From Myxococcales bacterium (GTDB taxonomy: Bacteria; Myxococcota_A; Polyangia; Nannocystales; Nannocystaceae), in assembly GCA_020633315.1 (NCBI GenBank), contig JACKDV010000001.1:744001-808000 (forward strand): 64,000 nt of DNA, in the 5' to 3' direction. Positions 34,182 to 42,424 of the stretch are shown in pieces. A program made the translations under genes and the position numbers. How positions within the stretch are numbered: position 1 is the stretch's first letter; each line of letters starts with the position of its first letter. The notes beneath the pieces are model-generated. The model worked only from the letters and a program-made list of their open reading frames with translations, ran no database searches and was not told where the DNA came from.

Positions 34182-37100
34182 ATGCCTGGCTCCACTCACC
34201 CCACCGCCTTCGCCGTGTCCGATTCCTCCGCGTCCGCCCCCCGTAGCGCCGGTTCCGGCGCCTCGTCCTCCCGCTCTCGCCGGCCCCGTGCGGCGGCCGA
34301 GCCCGACTTCATCGAGGTCGTGCACGCCCGCCAGCACAACCTGCGGATCCCCCACCTGGAGATCCCCAAGCGCCAGATGGTGGTGCTCACCGGGGTCAGC
34401 GGCTCGGGCAAGTCCAGCCTGGCCTTCGACACCCTCTACGCCGAGGGCCAGCGCCGCTACATCGAGAGCCTGAGCAGCTACGCCCGGCAGTTCCTGGGCC
34501 AGCTCGATCGCCCCGAGGTGGAGCACCTGCGCGGGCTGTCGCCCACGATCGCCATCGAGCAGAAGAGCGCGTCCAACAACCCGCGCTCCACGGTGGGCAC
34601 GATCACCGAGATCTACGACTACCTGCGGGTGCTCTACGCGCGGGTGGGCACGCAGCACTGCCACGAGTGCGGCAAGCCGGTGCAGGGGCAGAGCTCCGAG
34701 GAGATCGTGCGCGAGGTGCTGCGCCGCCCCGAGGGCGACACGCTCACCGTGCTCGCGCCGCTGGTGGTGCACCGCAAGGGGGAGTTCCGCGATCTGTTCA
34801 CCGAGCTGGCGGGGCGCGGCTTCCTGCGCGTGCGGGTGGACGGGGCGATCCATCGCCTCGACGATCCGCCCACCCTCGACAAGAAGCTCAAGCACGACAT
34901 CGAGCTGGTGGCCGACCGGGTGACGGTGCGCCGCGAGGACCGGGGGCGCATCGCCGAGAGCGTGGAGCTGGCCCTGCGCGAGGGCAAGGGCGAGCTGTGG
35001 GTGCTGGCGGGGGAGGGCGAGCTGCTGCGCTTCTCCGAGTCGCGCAGCTGCTGCGGCCACTCGTTCCCCGAGCTGTCGCCCCAGAGCTTCTCGTTCAACA
35101 GCCCGCTGGGCATGTGCCCCGAGTGCAACGGCCTGGGCACCCGCATGGAGGTCGACCCCGAGCTGGTGGTGCCCGACGAGAGCCTCTCGATCCGCGACGG
35201 GGCCATCGCGCCCTGGGCCACCGCGGTCGATCGCGGCGAGGGCTGGACCTTCCGCATCATCGAGGCCATGTCGAAGGCCTGCGAGGTCGACCTCGACACC
35301 AAGTGGAGCGAGCTGAGCAAGAAGAAGCGCCAGCAGGTGCTCCACGGCCTGGGGCAGAAGCGCATCCGGGTGCAGTGGGGGCAGGAGGGCTCGGACAACC
35401 ACGGGAGCTGGGGCATGCGCTTCGAGGGCGTGATCCCCAACCTCATGCGCCGCTACCGGCAGACCAGCTCCGACGCCGCCCGCGAGCACTACAAGAAGTT
35501 CTTCGCCGAGCGCTCCTGCGACGCCTGCGGGGGCCTGCGCCTGCGCCCCGAGAGCCTGGCCGTGCGGGTGTCGAAGCTGGGCATCGCTCAGGTCACCACG
35601 CTCACCGTGGGCGACGCCCATGCCCACTTCGAGGGGCTCGACCTGGTGGGCAGCCACAAGACCATCGCCGAGGGGGTGCTGCGGGAGATCCTGGCCCGGC
35701 TCACCTTCCTGCTCAACGTGGGGCTCGACTACCTCACCCTCGATCGGGCCGGGCCCACGCTGAGCGGCGGCGAGGCCCAGCGGATCCGCCTGGCCAGCCA
35801 GCTCGGCAGCGAGCTCTCCGGGGTGATGTACGTGCTCGACGAGCCCAGCATCGGGCTGCACCAGCGCGACAACCAGCGCCTCATCGCCACGCTGCAGCGG
35901 CTGCGCGACCTGGGCAACTCGGTGCTGGTGGTGGAGCACGACGAGGAGACCATCCGCGCGGCCGACCACGTGATCGACTTCGGTCCCGGCGCGGGGCACC
36001 TGGGCGGGCAGGTGGTGTTCGAGGGCTCGCCGGCCAAGCTGGCGCGGCACGACGGCCTCACCGGGCAGTACATGGGGGGGCGCCGTCGCATCGAGCCGCC
36101 GCCGCAGCGGCGCGAGCCCACCGGCGCGGTGGTGGTGGAGGGCGCGGCCGAGCACAACCTCAAGAAGGTGGACGTGGAATTCCCCCTGGGGGTGCTGGTG
36201 GCCGTCACCGGGGTGAGCGGCGCGGGCAAGAGCTCGCTGGTCAACGGCATCCTGCTGCCCGCGCTCATGCGCTCGCTCCACGGCACCCTGCTGAAGGTGG
36301 GCTCGCACCGGCGGATCAAGGGCCTCGATGCGCTCGACAAGGTGATCGCCATCGACCAGAAGCCCATCGGACGCACGCCTCGCTCCAACCCGGGCACCTA
36401 CACCAAGGTCTTCGATCACATCCGGCAGGTGTTCGCCCAGCTCCCCGAGGCGCGGGCGCGGGGCTACAAGCCGGGGCGCTTCTCCTTCAACGTCAAGGGC
36501 GGTCGCTGCGACGCCTGCGACGGCGACGGCATGGTGAAGGTGGAGATGCACTTCCTCTCGGACGTGTACGTGCCCTGCGAGGTGTGCGGGGGCAAGCGCT
36601 ACAACAGCGCCACCCTGGGCGTGCGCTACAAGGGCCTGACCATCGCCGAGGTGCTCGACACCAGCGTGGACGACTGCCGGGAGCTGTTCGCCAACCACTC
36701 GCAGATCGTGCGGGTGCTCGACACCCTGGTGGACGTGGGGCTGGGCTACATCAAGATCGGCCAGACCGCGCCCACCATGAGCGGCGGCGAGGCGCAGCGG
36801 GTGAAGCTCAGCCGCGAGCTGGGCAAGCGCCACACCGGGCAGACGCTGTACATCCTCGACGAGCCCACCACGGGGCTGCACTTCGAGGACATCCGCAAGC
36901 TGCTCGGCGTGCTGCAGCGGCTGGTGGACGCCGGCAACACGGTGGTGGTGATCGAGCACAACCTCGACGTGATCAAGTGCGCCGACTGGGTGATCGATCT
37001 GGGGCCCGAGGGCGGGGCCGAGGGCGGCCGGGTGGTGGCCCAGGGCACGCCCGAGCAGGTGGCCACGGTGGCCGAGTCGTACACCGGGCAGTTCCTGGCG

Positions 37101-37241
37101 CCGATGCTGGGCGTGAGCAAGGGGCGCGGCGGGGCGAGCACGAAGAAGGCCAGCGCCAAGAAGAAGGCGAGCAAGAAGGCAGCCAGCCCGAGCAAGAAGA
37201 AGACCGCCAAGGCCACGAGCAAGCGTCGCCCCCGGGCCTAG
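34182..37241 (+). CDS. uvrA: UvrA, excinuclease ABC subunit A
   Basis: DNA damage recognition ATPase of nucleotide excision repair, 1019 residues against about 940 in E. coli. Both ABC modules are complete: Walker A GVSGSGKSSLAFDTL near residue 71 and GVSGAGKSSLVNG near 676, with signatures LSGGEAQRIRLASQL and MSGGEAQRVKLSREL. Zinc modules appear as CHECGKP, CPECNGLG, CDACGGLRL and CDACDGDGMVKV. The extra length is an N-terminal Ser/Arg/Ala-rich extension of about 45 residues and a Lys/Ala/Ser-rich C-terminal tail of about 35 (KKASAKKKASKKAASPSKKK). ATG 34182 has no clear ribosome-binding site. Confidence 0.97.
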   Translation: MPGSTHPTAFAVSDSSASAPRSAGSGASSSRSRRPRAAAEPDFIEVVHARQHNLRIPHLEIPKRQMVVLTGVSGSGKSSLAFDTLYAEGQRRYIESLSSYARQFLGQLDRPEVEHLRGLSPTIAIEQKSASNNPRSTVGTITEIYDYLRVLYARVGTQHCHECGKPVQGQSSEEIVREVLRRPEGDTLTVLAPLVVHRKGEFRDLFTELAGRGFLRVRVDGAIHRLDDPPTLDKKLKHDIELVADRVTVRREDRGRIAESVELALREGKGELWVLAGEGELLRFSESRSCCGHSFPELSPQSFSFNSPLGMCPECNGLGTRMEVDPELVVPDESLSIRDGAIAPWATAVDRGEGWTFRIIEAMSKACEVDLDTKWSELSKKKRQQVLHGLGQKRIRVQWGQEGSDNHGSWGMRFEGVIPNLMRRYRQTSSDAAREHYKKFFAERSCDACGGLRLRPESLAVRVSKLGIAQVTTLTVGDAHAHFEGLDLVGSHKTIAEGVLREILARLTFLLNVGLDYLTLDRAGPTLSGGEAQRIRLASQLGSELSGVMYVLDEPSIGLHQRDNQRLIATLQRLRDLGNSVLVVEHDEETIRAADHVIDFGPGAGHLGGQVVFEGSPAKLARHDGLTGQYMGGRRRIEPPPQRREPTGAVVVEGAAEHNLKKVDVEFPLGVLVAVTGVSGAGKSSLVNGILLPALMRSLHGTLLKVGSHRRIKGLDALDKVIAIDQKPIGRTPRSNPGTYTKVFDHIRQVFAQLPEARARGYKPGRFSFNVKGGRCDACDGDGMVKVEMHFLSDVYVPCEVCGGKRYNSATLGVRYKGLTIAEVLDTSVDDCRELFANHSQIVRVLDTLVDVGLGYIKIGQTAPTMSGGEAQRVKLSRELGKRHTGQTLYILDEPTTGLHFEDIRKLLGVLQRLVDAGNTVVVIEHNLDVIKCADWVIDLGPEGGAEGGRVVAQGTPEQVATVAESYTGQFLAPMLGVSKGRGGASTKKASAKKKASKKAASPSKKKTAKATSKRRPRA

Positions 37242-37261
37242 CCGCCGAGCGGGCCCGGCCC

Positions 37262-37474
37262 ACCGCGCACTCGAGCTTCGAGCTACGCGAGCGCCACACG
37301 CACGAGCGGTTCGGCGACCAGCTCGCCATCCACGTCCTCCAGCTCTCGACGCTGCCATCGTTCCCCGAGACGACCCGGGCCCGCGTGATGATGGCGACGG
37401 GCGACCCGCTCGTGACATGGGCCCGGCGGGTGCTCACGGCGGGCACCCTCGCGGAGGTCTTCGAGCCCGGCTGA
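37262..37474 (+). pseudogene. Fragment of a PD-(D/E)XK (Rpn/transposase-associated) nuclease gene
   Basis: This frame continues after uvrA and reads FELRERHTHERFGDQLAIHV then LQLSTLPSFPETTRARVMM, and ends WARRVLTAGTLAEVFEPG before a stop. It resembles the C-terminal part of the PD-(D/E)XK nuclease family transposase (Rpn) proteins. The catalytic N-terminal part is missing. A relic of about 70 codons. Confidence 0.55.
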
Positions 37475-37516
37475 GCGCTCGCCTTCGGTCCCCGGGGGTG
37501 AGACGATGCGTTCGGC

Positions 37517-38344
37517 GTGAGCGGGCACCTCCACCGGCGTGCCGCCGGAACGTTGGCCTTCGTGGTGGTGGCGGGCGCGTGCACCCGGGGCAACCCCGAC
37601 TACGATCCCGAGACCGGCGTCGCCGAGGGGGGGAGCGATGCGAGCGAGTCGGGCCCGGCCACCGGCGGTGACGGAGCGACCTCGATCGCCTCTGCCGATG
37701 GCGCCTCCGACTCGGGCCCCGTGCCGGGCTGTGAGATGGGCGAGCTCCATCCGATCGAGATCGGCGTGGCCCGAGGCATGCCCGGGGCCGGGCTCGAGCC
37801 GGTGCCGGCCACCGAGGCCGACGACGGCTGCTCGGGCGAGCTGGTGGTCGATGGCCAGTTCTCGCTGGGGATCGGCGGCGTGCTGGAGTGGATCACCTGC
37901 GACGACTGCACCTGCCAGGAGGGCACCCTCCATCGCATCGATCTGCAGGACTCTGCCGCGTTTCCCCCCGGCTTCGCCGGCTGCGGTCGGCTCCACGTAT
38001 TCGAGGGCAACACCTTCGGCGAGGGCTGCAGCTGGGAGGGCCTGATGGTGCTGCCCTTCGATGCCGGGGATCCGCTGTTCGTGGCGACCAACTCCCGCGA
38101 GCTCCCCTACGGAGGATTCCAGGACGCGGAGCTGGTGCTGCGGCAGGCCTGCCTCGACGAGGCGGTCTGCAACGGCGAGGTCCCGGGACGCTATGCGATC
38201 GGCTTCGGCGAGGTCTCGATCGGCGTGGGCGACCCGCCCACGCCGGCCGACCTGGGCACGGGCACCCAGTACCTGGTGACCAACTACATGTCCTCGATCG
38301 CCCCGAGCTGCGTCGAGCGGTTCGCGTTCACGGCCGCGCGCTGA
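37517..38344 (+). CDS. Lipoprotein of unknown function
   Basis: A 275-residue secreted lipoprotein, GTG start. Signal peptide LAFVVVAGAC gives the lipidated Cys near residue 22. A low-complexity Gly/Ser/Asp/Ala linker to about residue 70 precedes a beta-rich domain with Cys pairs (ITCDDCTCQEG, GEGCSWEGL, QACLDEAVCNG). No family recognised. It stands alone and is followed by a terminator-like hairpin. Confidence 0.7.
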   Translation: MSGHLHRRAAGTLAFVVVAGACTRGNPDYDPETGVAEGGSDASESGPATGGDGATSIASADGASDSGPVPGCEMGELHPIEIGVARGMPGAGLEPVPATEADDGCSGELVVDGQFSLGIGGVLEWITCDDCTCQEGTLHRIDLQDSAAFPPGFAGCGRLHVFEGNTFGEGCSWEGLMVLPFDAGDPLFVATNSRELPYGGFQDAELVLRQACLDEAVCNGEVPGRYAIGFGEVSIGVGDPPTPADLGTGTQYLVTNYMSSIAPSCVERFAFTAAR

Positions 38345-38410
38345 CTCGGTCCTCCCCGCGAGGAATCCACCCGTCGGCGTTGAAGGGGTGAGCCAGCGTA
38401 CGGGCTGGTC

Positions 38411-38438
38411 ACGGGCTCGAGCCCGTCGACTCTTTCTT
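38411..38438 (+). terminator. Rho-independent terminator-like hairpin
   Basis: ACGGGCTCGAGCCCGT at 38411-38426 is a perfect palindrome, followed by CGACTCTTTCTT, which is T-rich for this genome. It lies 67 bp after the lipoprotein stop and before the DUF1592 gene. Confidence 0.6.
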
Positions 38439-38473
38439 CGATTCCCCGGTGACAAGCACCCACCTCGCACGAC

Positions 38474-40237
38474 TTGGCCCCCGAGACCGAGGGGATGCGG
38501 TCGAGCTCGGACGGGAGCAGGGGAGTGAAGGGCGATCAGATCATCAAGGGCAACCAGGTCCGGCGGCGTCGCGGCGCGCTGTCGCTGGGCATCACGCTGC
38601 TGGCGACCAGCGGCTGCTACTCGGGGCGCGGAGGCTTCGACCCGGATCTCGAGGGCGACGGCCCGGCGCGGGTGCCCGGGGCCGACGACGGGGGGCCCGT
38701 CGAGGATCCTCCGCCTGCCGACTTCGAGCCCGCGCCGGCCTCGATGCGGCGGCTGACCCAGGCCGAGTACGCGCGCAGCGTGGCCGATGCGTTCTCGCTG
38801 CCGCTGCCCATCGAGCTCGACCTCGAGGCCGACGAGACCACCGAGGAGTTCCTCTCCATCGGGGCCTCGATCGTGGGCACCTCGGAGCACGGGGTGGAGC
38901 AGTACCGCGGCGCCGCCTTCGACGTGGCCTCGCTGGTGTGGGCGCGCAAGGCCGACTATCCCGAGCTGGTCGAGTGCGCGCCGACGGGGGCCGACGATCC
39001 CTGCGTGCGGCAGGCCCTGGCCAGCTTCGGCGAGCGACTGTGGCGACGCCCGCTCTCGGACGACGAGCTCGAGCGCTACGCGGCCTTGGTCGACGCCCCC
39101 TACGAGGAGGGACAGGACCCCGCGCTCGGCCTGCAGTACGCCCTGGCCGCGCTGGTCGAGTCGCCCAACTTCATCTACCTGCCCTTCGTGGGGCAGGACG
39201 ACCCCGACAGCGGCCTGCGGCGGCTCAGCGATCTCGAGCTGGCCAGCCGCCTGTCGTACTTCCTGTGGGGCTCGATTCCCGACGCCGAGCTGCTCGCCGC
39301 CGCCAAGGCGGAGCGGCTCCACACGGGCGAGCAGCTCGCGGCGCAGGCCGAGCGCATGATGGAGGATCCGCGGGCGGCCGACCTGGCCTCGCGCTTCTTC
39401 GCCGAGAGCTGGGGCGTGCACTGGCTCGAGCTGGAGGACAAGAACCCGGCCGTGTTCGAGGCCTGGGACCCCGCGCTGCTCGGGGAGCTCCGGGCCGAGT
39501 TCGACGCGGTGCTCGCCGACCTGATGGAGCGCGACGCCGACGTGCGCGAGCTGTACTCGGGTCGCCGCACCCTGGTGAGCCCGGCCCTGGCCGAGTTCTA
39601 CGGGCTGCCGGCCCCCGACGCCTTCGGCGAGGTGGCGCTCGACGAGCGGCGCTGGGGCCTGCTCACCTCGGGGGCGGTGCTCGCCGCCAACTCGCCCTCG
39701 GATCGCAGCTCGCCCACCCACCGCGGCAAGTTCCTGCTCGAGAAGGTGCTGTGCGGCAACGTGCCGCCGCCGCCCGACGACGTGGACAGCACCCTGCCCG
39801 ACGATCCGGGGGAGCAGCCCACCCAGACCACGCGCGAGAAGCTCGAGGAGCACGTGACCAACCCGGCCTGCGCCGCCTGTCACTCGCTCATCGATCCGCT
39901 GGGCTTCACCTTCGAGCACTACGACGGCATCGGGGCGTTCCGCGAGACCGAGAACGGCCTGCCCATCGATCCCACCGGTACCTACGAGGGGGTGGCGCTG
40001 GGCGGCGTGGCCGACGTGGCCCGCTTCCTGGCCGAGGACGAGCGCTCCACCCGGTGCATCACCAAGCGCCTGCTGAGCTTCGCCATCGGCCGCGAGACCC
40101 GGCCCGAGGATCGCCCCGCGCTCGAGGAGCTGCACGCCGCCTTTGCCGACGACGACTTCGTGCTCCGCATGCTGGTGATCGAGCTGGTCGCCAGCCCCAC
40201 CTTCCGCTTCGTCGCCGACGAGGAGGACTCGCCATGA
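38474..40237 (+). CDS. DUF1592/DUF1588/DUF1585-family lipoprotein
   Basis: A 587-residue secreted protein of the family common in planctomycetes and myxobacteria, some members of which bind haem. The N-terminus has a lipobox (LLATSGC near residue 48). TTG 38474 is the first start, and GTG near 38525 would give a more normal signal peptide. Family blocks: MRRLTQAEYARSVAD, the DUF1592 stretch RLSDLELASRLSYFLWGSIP, the DUF1588 stretch HRGKFLLEKVLCGNVPPPP, and the haem-like CAACHSLIDPLGFTFEHYDG. The stop overlaps the start of the DUF1552 gene as ATGA. Role unknown; this gene and the next always travel together. Confidence 0.88.
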   Translation: MAPETEGMRSSSDGSRGVKGDQIIKGNQVRRRRGALSLGITLLATSGCYSGRGGFDPDLEGDGPARVPGADDGGPVEDPPPADFEPAPASMRRLTQAEYARSVADAFSLPLPIELDLEADETTEEFLSIGASIVGTSEHGVEQYRGAAFDVASLVWARKADYPELVECAPTGADDPCVRQALASFGERLWRRPLSDDELERYAALVDAPYEEGQDPALGLQYALAALVESPNFIYLPFVGQDDPDSGLRRLSDLELASRLSYFLWGSIPDAELLAAAKAERLHTGEQLAAQAERMMEDPRAADLASRFFAESWGVHWLELEDKNPAVFEAWDPALLGELRAEFDAVLADLMERDADVRELYSGRRTLVSPALAEFYGLPAPDAFGEVALDERRWGLLTSGAVLAANSPSDRSSPTHRGKFLLEKVLCGNVPPPPDDVDSTLPDDPGEQPTQTTREKLEEHVTNPACAACHSLIDPLGFTFEHYDGIGAFRETENGLPIDPTGTYEGVALGGVADVARFLAEDERSTRCITKRLLSFAIGRETRPEDRPALEELHAAFADDDFVLRMLVIELVASPTFRFVADEEDSP

Positions 40238-41643
40238 CCACCAAGCGCATCGTTCGACCCGCCTTCGGCACCACCACCCGCCTGGGCCGCCGCAGCTTCT
40301 TGCGGGGCTCGCTGGGGGCGAGCGCGGTGTGCCTGGGCCTGCCGCTGCTCGACATCATGGTCAACGACCACGCGACCGCGCTGGCCGGCGGCGATCCGCT
40401 GCCCGTGCGCTTCGGGGTGTTCTACTGGGGCGGCGGCGTGGTGCGGGACACCTGGGTGCCCACCGAGACCGGCCAGGGCTTTGCGCTTCCCGACTCGCTG
40501 CAGCCCTTTGCGGAGCTCCGCGACTACCTCACGCTCATCACGGGGACCAACCACCACAACTCGAGCCCCGGGCACATCCCGGCGCGGGGCATCGCGCTGT
40601 CGGCCTCGCACGATCCCAACACCTCGATCGAGGGGGTGGGGACCTGGCGCGGGCAGAACCATCCCGAGCCCTCGGTGGACGCGCTGGTGGCCGAGCACTG
40701 GCAGGGGCTGACCCCGTTCACCTCGGTGGAGGTTGGGATCTGCCGCAAGGGGCCGTACAAGAGCAACTCGTCGTGGAAGCGCGGGGGCGACGTGTACAAC
40801 CGGCACGAGCCCGACCCGGTGGCGCTCTACGATCGGCTGTTCTCCATGGGCGTGGGCGAGGGGGAGGATTTCGGCTCGCTGGGCGCGTCGCGGCAGCTCG
40901 GGCGCAGCATGCTCGACGTGGTGATGGAGGACGCCACGCGGCTGCAGGCGCGGCTGGGGGCCAACGATCGGCAGCGGATGGAGCAGCACCTGGAGGGGCT
41001 GCGGGCGATCGAGCGGCGGCTGGACGACTACGCGGCCTCGTGCCAGCAGCCGGGGGCGCCGGCCGGGCTCGACTACGGGGACAACGGCAGCAACGAGCAG
41101 AAGGAAGCCAAGGCGCAGGTGATGTCGGAGCTGCTGGCGGCAGCGCTGGCCTGTGATCTGACCCGGATCTTCTCGTACGAGTGGTCGGCCACCCAGAGCG
41201 AGGCGGTGTACTGGGAGGTCGGGATCGACCAAGAGCACCACCAGTACAACCACGACAACTCGCAGGGAGACGGGATGAAGGCGATCACGCGCTTCATCAT
41301 GCAGAGCTACGCCTACCTGGCCGAGGCGCTGCGGCAGCGGCCCGAGGGGGCCGGGACGGTGCTGGACAACACGCTGATCCTGGGGACCTCCGCGCATGCG
41401 ATCGCCGGGGCGCACAACTACACGGATCACCCGTATCTGCTCGTGGGCGGGGCCGGGGGAGGGATCAAGGCCGGGCAGCACTGGCGGCATCCCAACCCGG
41501 GGGGCAACGAGGATGCGCCCAAGGTGCTGCTCACCGCGGTGCGGGCGGTGGGGGTGGAGCAAGAGGCGCTGGGGCAGGTCGGCGGGCCCGGTGGGGTCGC
41601 GGACCGGCGGGTCAGCGAGGCGTTCGGCGAGGTGCTGGCGTAG
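40234..41643 (+). CDS. DUF1552-family secreted protein
   Basis: A 469-residue protein. The N-terminus RRSFLRGSLGASAVCLGLP looks like a twin-arginine signal. The family core starts with VRFGVFYWGGGVVRDTWVPT and continues through LTLITGTNHHNSSPGHIP and FSYEWSATQSEAVYWEVGID to the C-terminal LILGTSAHAIAGAHNYTDHP. DUF1552 is related to the DUF1501/alkaline-phosphatase-like superfamily, and proteins of this type are exported folded. Translationally coupled to the preceding DUF1592 gene. It converges on the Septu pair with only 13 bp between stops. Confidence 0.88.
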   Translation: MTTKRIVRPAFGTTTRLGRRSFLRGSLGASAVCLGLPLLDIMVNDHATALAGGDPLPVRFGVFYWGGGVVRDTWVPTETGQGFALPDSLQPFAELRDYLTLITGTNHHNSSPGHIPARGIALSASHDPNTSIEGVGTWRGQNHPEPSVDALVAEHWQGLTPFTSVEVGICRKGPYKSNSSWKRGGDVYNRHEPDPVALYDRLFSMGVGEGEDFGSLGASRQLGRSMLDVVMEDATRLQARLGANDRQRMEQHLEGLRAIERRLDDYAASCQQPGAPAGLDYGDNGSNEQKEAKAQVMSELLAAALACDLTRIFSYEWSATQSEAVYWEVGIDQEHHQYNHDNSQGDGMKAITRFIMQSYAYLAEALRQRPEGAGTVLDNTLILGTSAHAIAGAHNYTDHPYLLVGGAGGGIKAGQHWRHPNPGGNEDAPKVLLTAVRAVGVEQEALGQVGGPGGVADRRVSEAFGEVLA

Positions 41644-41656
41644 GGGACCCCGAGCC

Positions 41657-42424
41657 TCACAGCAACCCGAAGCGCCGGAACAAGAACCTCGCCAGCCCCG
41701 CGAACTCGGCCTCGTCTTGGGCGAGGAGATGGGCTCGGCGCTTGGCCTCGGCCACGGCGGGATCGTCCCCCTGGGCCCGTGCATCACGGTGTGCGCGGAT
41801 CACCGGTCGTAGCTGGCGGCGGTAGTAGCGGTGGCGGAGTCGATTGAGGGTGTCTCGTTGGTCGAGCTGGGTGGCACGGATGGTCTGCCGACCTTCCTCG
41901 GTGACTCCAACCGGGACGTAGCCATCGCGTCGGTTCTTCCAGCGCCATACGATGTGCGGCTCGGGATCGACGAGCCCCGGGTCGAGGACGAGCGCCCGCT
42001 CGGTCGCCTCCCACGGCTTCTGTCGCGGCTGGAGCGGAACCGAGGCCGGGGCGAGCGGAAAGAAGGCTCGCTTGAGGGTGTTGCAGTTTCGACAGCAGAA
42101 GTAGAGGTTCCGAAACTCGTAGGCGAGCCACCAGTAGCCCATCCGGTGGCTGCCATCGAGGTCGGTGGCCTTGGTCTTGGGGCGGAAGTGCTCGACCGTG
42201 GAGTGCTTGTCCTCGTAGGTACGCTCGCAGAAGCAGCACTTGCCGTGCTGCATGGACCACAGCCGCTGCCGCACCTCGTCGTTGCCGTAGATGGAGCGCA
42301 GGAAGTCCTCCGATCGGATCCTCCCGGCGGCCACGAGGGGCTCGATCGTCGAGTCGAGGTGTTTGGGGCCCTCGCGTCGCAGGGAGCCGGGCGCCCGCGC
42401 TCGCGCTCGGTCCACTCCGATCAT
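41657..42424 (-). CDS. ptuB: HNH endonuclease, PtuB of a Septu-like system
   Basis: A 255-residue HNH nuclease. The zinc/HNH core is KCCFCERTYEDKHSTVEHFR followed by LYFCCRNCNTLKRAF, giving two CxxC pairs, the His of VEHF and the Asn of NCN. ATG near 42424 overlaps the ptuA stop as ATGA. A longer frame to 42931 runs inside ptuA and is rejected. Septu systems pair a RecF/ABC-type ATPase (PtuA) with an HNH nuclease (PtuB) to block phage. The pair order and coupling match that. Confidence 0.85.
   Translation of the reverse strand: MIGVDRARARAPGSLRREGPKHLDSTIEPLVAAGRIRSEDFLRSIYGNDEVRQRLWSMQHGKCCFCERTYEDKHSTVEHFRPKTKATDLDGSHRMGYWWLAYEFRNLYFCCRNCNTLKRAFFPLAPASVPLQPRQKPWEATERALVLDPGLVDPEPHIVWRWKNRRDGYVPVGVTEEGRQTIRATQLDQRDTLNRLRHRYYRRQLRPVIRAHRDARAQGDDPAVAEAKRRAHLLAQDEAEFAGLARFLFRRFGLL

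Noticed and set aside
34179..37418. A 1079-codon open frame on the minus strand
   Set aside because: Antisense shadow of uvrA.
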